23,148 nt of DNA, taken from positions 1 to 23,148 of the forward strand of contig JBBHKE010002244.1 in the NCBI GenBank assembly GCA_037447655.1, given 5' to 3'. The notes beneath the pieces are model-generated. The model saw nothing but the letters and a program-made list of their open reading frames with translations. It had not been told where the DNA came from and did not search any database. The position numbers and the translations under genes are program-made. Positions 19,620-23,148 of this stretch are shown here, piece by piece; within the stretch, counting starts at the first letter, position 1; the number at the start of each line of letters is the position of its first letter. This stretch comes from Zygnema cylindricum. Its lineage: Eukaryota > Streptophyta > Zygnematophyceae > Zygnematales > Zygnemataceae.

Positions 19620-20478
19620 TAAGCTTCCAATTCTAAATCTTGTGTATGTTATAAATGTAAAAAGCCGAGCTTGTAGAAGTTTACATTAAGGGGTCAAATT
19701 TTTTCTTGAGGAGACCTACTTTCTAACCACACTCTATTTACTCCAAATTAGTTTCTAACCTTGTGCTGGATCATTTTTTTTGACAACTCCTAACATAAGC
19801 CAATGTAAAAGAAAGCTCGCAGTAAAAAAATTATAACAGAAAATTCTAGTTTCCATCCCATCAATTGTATGCCAGTTAAGCAGGTTTTAACTGGGTTGGT
19901 GGCGCCTCTTATTCTGTCATTGCGTTCAAAAATAGATTTGCAAATTTGGAAAATGTCTACTCAACATTGGTCATTGATTGGTCATCATTGATTGAGAGAT
20001 GCCATTGAACATTAGAAATTGAATATTGAGCATCATAATTTTTTCTAGTGACGATTGAATTTTCAAAATTGGAACAAAGCAATAGCGAAAATAACTTATA
20101 GCTCATTTCGCATTCAACATTGGAAAATCAAATGTCGAGACGAAATACTAAATATTTAACATTGCATGTTGAACATTGAGCATTTAGCTTTGAGCGGTGA
20201 ACATAAATCCTTGTGGTTCAACATTGAATGCGAAACGTCAAAAAACGAACCTTTGTCTTTGATCGCTCGACATGATTATTGAACATACTCTTTGGTCGCT
20301 CGATTTCCGCGGCTATCGCAATCATTGTGTTTGTCGCGACATTTTTAGTGGACCATCGACACGACTTTGGTCCGAAAATGACTTCGTTTTGGCTAAATAA
20401 GCAACAGTGAAGCACGTTACACGGGTGAATGGCTACACCGTAAGTGAGTGTTTATGTTTTTTTCATAGTTGTTTAATT
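19620..20478. other. Intergenic region with recurring AACATTGA motifs
   Basis: No supported gene. Between 19963 and 20230, variants of ATTGA/AACATTG recur many times, and TTTCGCATTCAA (20106-20117) is inverted as TTGAATGCGAAA (20224-20235). This could be a degenerate satellite or a foldback element of ~130 bp. A 65-codon minus-strand frame near 20218-20415 is not recognisable. Confidence 0.4.
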
Positions 20479-20945
20479 CATAGTTTTAAAGTAGGTGAAA
20501 GAGGCCCATACAATAAACCTATTGTACGCAAAAAGTACAATATACCCTTAAGACCCATATTGTATTGGCCGCAAAATGAAATAAAATAGTAATAAGGTTG
20601 AGTTGCACATGGATCGATAGAGAATTAAACGTCATGTCTAACTTTGAAAAAAAACACGGACAAAAAAAACTTTTTCTGCGAGTTTTGAGCGACTTTTTAT
20701 TTAAACCGTCAGATTTGGACGATCAGACAGTCGTTGATGAAAGTAACGATCTAAGAAGATCACATGAAAAGTCCATAACACAACTTACGATAGGACTATC
20801 GTCAGATTCGGACGATCGGACGGTCGCTGATGAATGTAGCGATCTAAGAAGATCACATGGAAAGCCCGTAACACAACTTATGCTAAAGGCGGCCTACAAA
20901 AGGCCTACCAAAAAACGCCTACTTTTGAACTATGATTTTTTCTGA
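20479..20945 (+). repeat. R3 repeat, copy 1 (~465 bp)
   Basis: Direct repeat of 22691-23148 (the window end), starting TCATAGTT and continuing through AAAGTAGGTG, GCCCATACAATA and ACCCATATTGTATTGGCCGC. Both copies contain the small open frame described separately. Confidence 0.88.
20634..20945 (+). CDS. Small protein of the R3 repeat, 103 aa, unknown
   Basis: ATG at 20634 and TGA at 20943-20945. The product is basic and carries a 31-residue tandem repeat, each unit containing the pattern SDxDDxTVxDExxDLRRSH followed by xKxxTQL, encoded by a 93-bp in-frame DNA duplication (units from about 20707 and 20800). A basic tail KRPTKKRLLLNY follows. No known domain is recognised. In R3 copy 2 the same frame is interrupted by TGA, and most differences between copies change amino acids (Q to L, S to P, V to A, C to S, M to T), so there is little sign of purifying selection. 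It may be an exon or remnant of a transposon protein rather than a working gene. Confidence 0.3.
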   Translation: MSNFEKKHGQKKLFLRVLSDFLFKPSDLDDQTVVDESNDLRRSHEKSITQLTIGLSSDSDDRTVADECSDLRRSHGKPVTQLMLKAAYKRPTKKRLLLNYDFF

Positions 20946-22580
20946 GAATCCAAAAACAAATATACGCTTGAAGAACAACAAAATATGTATTAAAAAACAA
21001 CAACCACTGTTCTAGAAATTTTACATACCGTACATGCACCGCCACGTGGCATGTCCCCCTGTAAATGTACGGATATGTTGTGGCACAGCAAATTACTAAA
21101 AGAAGTTTAGACAATGGACAAAATTACAGAACTGTAGCAAACTGTAGTACGGATGATTTGTAGGAAATAACTTCAGCCCCAAAAAGTTCTCACGTGTGGA
21201 AAACACGCAACAATTTCTCACAAGATACGTCCAAAAAATGCGACTGAAAATTACAAAAAAGTTTGTTAATGAAAAAATTTGTCGACGATTTCCTTTTCGG
21301 TAAAATTTAAATGTCCCTTCGCACGTTTTTCTAATTCCTTGTCCTTTCCCATGAGTATGAATTCTTTGTCCTTTCTGTTTCCAGAGATGTGAAAGCGCTG
21401 GATGTACGGCTGTCAAATCCGTACAAAGATTTTAGAAACCGTACGATGTAATCTACAATAGTGTCGGAACCCCATCAATTAATGGTACGTGCAGCCAATG
21501 AAAAGCCCGGATTCCTTGACTTGGATATTTTTGTTCGTTGAATCTTCCTCTGACAGATTTCGCAGTTTTTCGTCCGTTCCGTAAGTTCGGTACAGTACGG
21601 TAGTCTGGGTAGTTTTGGTCAAAGCGCTCGAGATTGTGGCAGCTTTTTCTGACAGGAAGCTACGGTACACGTGTCCACTGACAGGTACGCCAGCAGGATA
21701 AATATTTTGTGAGCTAAATGTGGCGACAGTGTACTTTCATGTTTAGCTAGAGTATGTGATTGGCTGAGAATTCCCCTAGCCTTGTTGCCTTTGCTAAACC
21801 TTTTTTTTTTTTTGCTAATCCTTTTTGGGAGGTAATATATCCACAAAAACCATATGTCGTACCCACGGAAACTGAACTACAGACGAGCCTGACAGCTATC
21901 CACATTAGGAAACGACAAAACCATGCAGCTTGACGAATGCCATTTCTTAGGATTAGCGCGGAAGAGGCAATATGTGGTGAAGGTATACGACAAGGACCGG
22001 ACTTTGGCATCAGGCATGGTTTATACACGTGTATCATTTTTATTTGACAATGAGATTGCGCAACTGCTCTGCAGGCCAGCGTGACTAAAAAACCCTAAAA
22101 TGACCTAACCTAGTTAATAGTTGACATACATGTGACGTCGTATACAGTCGCGCCTTTTTACAAACCGTACGTTTTGACTGTTGTCTGTCGGTTCGAAATT
22201 CCTAACTTTAGGGAGTTTGCCCTTGCGCCACGGTAACGGTTTTTTTCTGTCGTGTTATTTAAATTGTCCGTTTGGGCACCGAAAATCATGCGCCGTACAA
22301 ATAAAGCTGAGAAATGCAACTGCCGTTTCAAACACTTTTCGTCGTACGGCAGAAGAGTTTGCAGTATTCAATTTTTAGGAAAAAGACAAACTCTTACTTA
22401 ATATCATGAGGACATACCCTTAGTATGTACTTGCAAACGTAGCTATATTTCCACTTATAGCTGTACACGTAATATTGTTGACAGTTACGCAAAGATTCTG
22501 CCGCTGAATGAATAGACTTGTCAGAGTTGTCCAAGATTTTGCAGGGTTGAGAGATGACGTCACCATGTCCACGCAGCAAC
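20946..22580. other. Long intergenic stretch, no confident gene
   Basis: Frames up to 106 codons on the minus strand (21096-21416, 21747-22037) have no domain features. A plus-strand frame at 21923-22084 (53 residues, containing ARKRQYVVKVYDKDRTLASG) looks protein-like but is short and isolated. A perfect palindrome GCCACGTGGC (21041-21050) contains a G-box core. Several CCGTAC/GTACGG motifs occur. Nothing else is supported. Confidence 0.4.
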
Positions 22581-22582
22581 TA

Positions 22583-22690
22583 CACCCCCAATCGTTATTA
22601 GCGTGTAAGTTTTTTTAGCGTATAAAAATATTTACCGTGGTGTACGCTATTTAAGAATTTGATTTTTTTTGAAAAAATCATACATTCTAA
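22583..22690 (+). mobile_element. F2 MITE end, partial
   Basis: TA at 22581-22582 followed by CACCCCCAATCGTTATTAGCG, matching the F2 terminus. The opposite end is not found before R3 copy 2 begins, so the element is truncated or extends through the R3 repeat beyond the window. Confidence 0.5.
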
Positions 22691-23148
22691 TCATAGTTCA
22701 AAAGTAGGTGACCGTACGCCCATACAATATGCCTATTGTATGCAAAACATACAATATGGCCTTAAGACCCATATTGTATTGGCCGCAAAATGAAATAAAA
22801 TAGGAACAGGGTTGAGTTTCACATAGATCGATAGAGAATTAAACGTCATGTCTAAATTTGAAAAAAAAACCGAACAAAAAAATCTTTTTCTGTGAGTTTT
22901 GAGCGACTTTTTATTTAAACCGTCAGATTTAGACGATCTGACGGTCGTTGATGAAAGTAACGATCTAAGAAGATCACATGAAAAGCCCATAACACAACTT
23001 ACGATAGGACTATCGTCAGATTCGGACGATCGGACGGCCGCTGATGAAAGTAGCGATCTAAGAAGATCACATGGAAAGCCCGTAACACAACTTACGCTAA
23101 AGGCGGCCTACAAAAGGCCTACCAAAAAACGCCTACTTTTGAACTATG
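22691..23148 (+). pseudogene. R3 repeat, copy 2, with broken small-protein frame
   Basis: Homologous to 20479-20945 and running off the window end. The frame starts at ATG 22848-22850. Fifteen codons later, CGA of copy 1 is TGA (22893-22895), after which the frame stays open through both 31-residue repeats to the window edge. Upstream lies a clean inverted repeat, ATACAATATGG ... CCATATTGTAT at about 22750-22780, around CCTTAAGAC, which is imperfect in copy 1. Confidence 0.6.

Overview
This is a eukaryotic nuclear window: AT-rich, full of transposon debris, with intron-split coding sequence, long GA microsatellites and a polyadenylation signal. The one convincing host gene encodes a WRKY-type zinc-finger transcription factor. 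Its key intron sits at the conserved arginine position inside the WRKY domain (phase 2, R-type). That points to the green plant lineage, possibly an early-diverging one, although WRKY domains also occur in a few protists and fungi, so the assignment is an inference.

Layout. 1-785: the 5' part of a minus-strand hAT-like transposon, with a terminal inverted repeat rich in TATCGCGATA palindromes and, on an exon running off the window edge, a BED zinc finger. 1030-14805: at least six copies or large pieces of a ~0.9-kb non-autonomous element, here called F1. Its ends resemble GGGTGTGTYCCCATG, and most copies carry an internal palindrome centred on TCGCGA. Two F1 copies lie inside a 3.35-kb block present twice in direct orientation (3557-6938 and 7609-10957). 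A decayed coding fragment lies at 2759-3102. 14205-16272: four TA-flanked MITEs of a second family, F2 (ends CACCGCGAATCGTTATTAG), one nested inside an F1 copy and the last inserted next to a 21-bp tandem repeat.

16338-19600: the WRKY gene on the plus strand. It has a 58-unit GA tract before the start, a partly duplicated first exon, a short exon 2 carrying WNKYGQK, an unusually purine-rich intron 2, and a long acidic exon 3 with the zinc finger and a presumed regulatory tail. A polyA signal follows at 19591.

19600-23148: non-coding repetitive DNA and two copies of a ~460-bp repeat (R3). The first R3 copy has an open 103-codon frame with an in-frame 93-bp tandem duplication; the second has the same frame broken by a TGA.

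There is no operon-like organisation. The transposons and the WRKY gene are neighbours, not a pathway. The most interesting points are the divergent WRKY domain (WNKYGQK with C-X7-C-X23-H-X-H ligands), the coupled start/donor arrangement in its duplicated first exon, the F1 palindrome whose two arms vary together, and the 3.35-kb duplication with a sharply bounded divergent island.
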